A stretch of 6,185 nt of DNA from an uncultured Lachnospiraceae bacterium. Its GTDB lineage: Bacteria > Bacillota > Clostridia > Lachnospirales > Lachnospiraceae. The position numbers and the translations under genes were made by a program. Below are positions 5,151-6,185 of the stretch, one piece after another. Under the pieces are notes generated by a model, which worked only from the letters and a program-made list of their open reading frames with translations, made no database searches and was not told the origin of the DNA. Numbering within the stretch: the stretch's first letter is position 1; every line of letters begins with the position of its first letter. The stretch spans positions 1-6,185 of the forward strand of contig CACXFD010000013.1 in the NCBI GenBank assembly GCA_902766845.1. The letters are read 5' to 3'.

Positions 5151-5984
5151 TCAGTAGGTGATCACGACCGGGGAGCGGAAGAAGCGGGTCGTCGCGAAAT
5201 CGAGCGTCAGTTTCGCGTTTCCGTTCTTGGTGCCGGTGACGTCGTACGCGCCCCAGACCGCGGCGCGCTGATAGGAATCGGTGTGGGCGGTCACGACCTG
5301 CAGGGCGTTGTAGCCGCCGTCCTCACGGTTCAGGCCGGCTGCCTGCCAGACGACGTTCAGGAAGGTGGAGACGCTCAGGTACGGCACGATATCGCGCGTG
5401 TCCCCGAGACGGCGCACCGTGCCCTCGCGGGTCAGCCCGGAGATCAGCGGGGAACCGTAGGTGACGGTATTCAGGACGTTGTAGTTCTTTTTGATCGTAT
5501 AGTCTGCCGCAGCCTGCTGGGCGACCATGCCGCCGAGGCTGTGTCCGGCGATGACCAGATTGGATCCCTTCGGGACAGCCGTCTGGATAGCGGAGCGGAC
5601 GTTGCGGATGTAGCAGTTGTTCTGCTCAAAGCCGACCAGCAGGTCCGTCCACACGCCGGTGCTCTGGTTGAACGCGAGATCCGTTCCGGACAGGCAGACG
5701 ACATAGACATCTTTCTTCGTGGTAAAGAGCCAGCTCTTGGTCGTGAGCGTGCCTTTGGTGATCGAGATGGGGCCGTTTGGCTGGCGGTAGGAATAGCCGA
5801 CCTGAACGAGGCGGGCAAGTTCCGCCGCGTTCGTGAAGGTCACGGTCGCCTTGGCTTCCACCTGGGCCTGCACGGCGTTGATCAGTTCTTCGTTGGATGC
5901 TTCGGCTGCCATGGCCGTGGCGGTCATGCCAAAGATCATGACCAGGGAGAGCAGGACAGCCAGGATCGGTTTCAGTCGCTTCAT
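5151..5984 (-). CDS. Secreted lipase, class 3 (fungal-type) alpha/beta-hydrolase
   Basis: Encodes 277 residues. Residues 1-26 are a classical Sec signal peptide: basic MKRLK, a hydrophobic core (about 7-20), and a cleavage site AMA|A after residue 26; no lipobox Cys, so the mature protein should be released. The hydrolase core shows VYVVCLSGTDLA (93-104), matching the oxyanion-hole loop of class 3 lipases; a W..D motif in GVWTDLL (110-116); the nucleophile elbow GHSLGG (147-152, Ser149); YGSPL (176-180); RDIVPYLS (197-204), with Asp198 as likely acid; and AHTDSY (233-238), with His234 as likely base. It probably hydrolyses acylglycerols or other esters outside the cell. Start at 5984 is supported by AAGGAGG 5 nt upstream and by the position of the signal peptide. 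It has its own promoter and ends at a shared terminator; no functional link to the convergent operon is evident. Confidence 0.92.
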   Translation of the reverse strand: MKRLKPILAVLLSLVMIFGMTATAMAAEASNEELINAVQAQVEAKATVTFTNAAELARLVQVGYSYRQPNGPISITKGTLTTKSWLFTTKKDVYVVCLSGTDLAFNQSTGVWTDLLVGFEQNNCYIRNVRSAIQTAVPKGSNLVIAGHSLGGMVAQQAAADYTIKKNYNVLNTVTYGSPLISGLTREGTVRRLGDTRDIVPYLSVSTFLNVVWQAAGLNREDGGYNALQVVTAHTDSYQRAAVWGAYDVTGTKNGNAKLTLDFATTRFFRSPVVITY

Positions 5985-5989
5985 GGGGG

Positions 5990-5996
5990 CCTCCTT
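5990..5996 (-). promoter_or_regulatory. Ribosome binding site of the lipase gene
   Basis: AAGGAGG on the minus strand, 5 nt before the ATG at 5984. It overlaps codons 2-3 of another in-frame ATG (5999), which argues against that one. A further in-frame ATG upstream also has a GGGAGG 4 nt before it, but using it would place 13 extra residues ahead of the signal peptide. Confidence 0.85.
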
Positions 5997-6051
5997 CATG
6001 AGATGAACGTCAGCCGGGAACATGGGACCTCCCGCAGTGCCTTCTGCCTTC

Positions 6052-6080
6052 AGAGTACCGAAAAAACGCCGCGGTGTCAA
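6052..6080 (-). promoter_or_regulatory. Promoter of the lipase gene
   Basis: On the minus strand a perfect TTGACA (6075-6080) is followed after 17 bp by TACTCT (6052-6057, 3 of 6 to TATAAT). The spacer holds a T6 run. Transcription would begin near 6045, giving a leader of about 60 nt. The -35 box and spacing are convincing for a housekeeping-sigma promoter; the -10 box is poor, which may mean low basal strength or activator help. Confidence 0.65.
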
Positions 6081-6115
6081 GGCAAAAACCGCGCGGAGCG
6101 GGCTGAAAGCGCCAT

Positions 6116-6170
6116 CCGGGAAAAGACGGAGGGAAAAACAGGAAAAAGAGCAGAAAACAGGACAGACGGG
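6116..6170. other. Purine-rich tract upstream of the lipase promoter
   Basis: The plus strand is almost only A and G with scattered C, including four A-runs of 4-5 bases starting at 6121, 6134, 6143 and 6154. It has no gene-like frame. The A-runs are spaced 9-13 bp apart, so intrinsic DNA curvature or an upstream promoter element is possible, but the tract begins about 35 bp beyond the -35 box, far for a direct UP element. Confidence 0.4.
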
Positions 6171-6185
6171 ACCGCCGCGGGGCGG

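Noticed and set aside
4822..5157. 111-codon plus-strand frame overlapping the end of the VWA gene and the terminator
   Set aside because: It runs through the terminator hairpin and the 15-bp repeats (giving KKQRS/KKQSS), and its first half lies out of frame within the VWA domain.

Overview
The window is GC-rich bacterial DNA holding six protein genes, the first cut by the left edge. Canonical AGGAGG-type ribosome binding sites, a short Gram-positive-style lipoprotein-free signal peptide on the lipase, and the gene families present suggest a GC-rich member of the Bacillota (Clostridia-like). This is inference from style only; a GC-rich actinobacterial lineage such as Coriobacteriia cannot be excluded, and no rRNA, tRNA or marker gene is present to settle it.

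Layout from left to right. (1) 2-451, plus: the 3' part of a sugar-1-phosphate nucleotidylyltransferase/acetyltransferase of the GlmU-like left-handed beta-helix type. (2) 613-1185, minus: an Frm2/Hbn1-like nitroreductase with its own intrinsic terminator at 550-585. (3) A 206-bp divergent intergenic region (1186-1391) with an AT-rich island near 1300-1322 that carries overlapping promoter-like hexamers and a small palindrome. (4) 1392-2360, plus: a six-helix YihY/BrkB-family membrane protein. (5) 2365-2483: an array of eight degenerate 15-bp repeats. (6) 2496-3620, plus: a MoxR-type AAA+ ATPase, overlapping by 4 bp with (7) 3617-5005, plus: a predicted metal-dependent peptidase fused to a VWA-like domain. 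(8) A 23-bp-stem terminator at 5058-5109 that works in both directions, serving the plus-strand operon and (9) 5151-5984, minus: a secreted class-3-type lipase with a clear sigma-A-like promoter at 6052-6080.

The ATPase and the peptidase/VWA protein are the functional core. MoxR ATPases usually act with VWA-domain partners as chaperone-like or metal/cofactor-insertion machines, and here all catalytic motifs of both proteins look intact. No terminator is visible between yihY and the ATPase gene, so the three plus-strand genes may be co-transcribed.

The most unusual feature is the repeat array. It lies in the same reading frame as both flanking genes, has no in-frame stop, and is separated from the YihY reading frame only by one TGA followed by C. 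It offers several in-frame alternative start codons that would add an Arg/Pro/Asp-rich pentapeptide-repeat tail to the ATPase. A second, shorter 15-bp tandem repeat precedes the terminator at 5035-5064.
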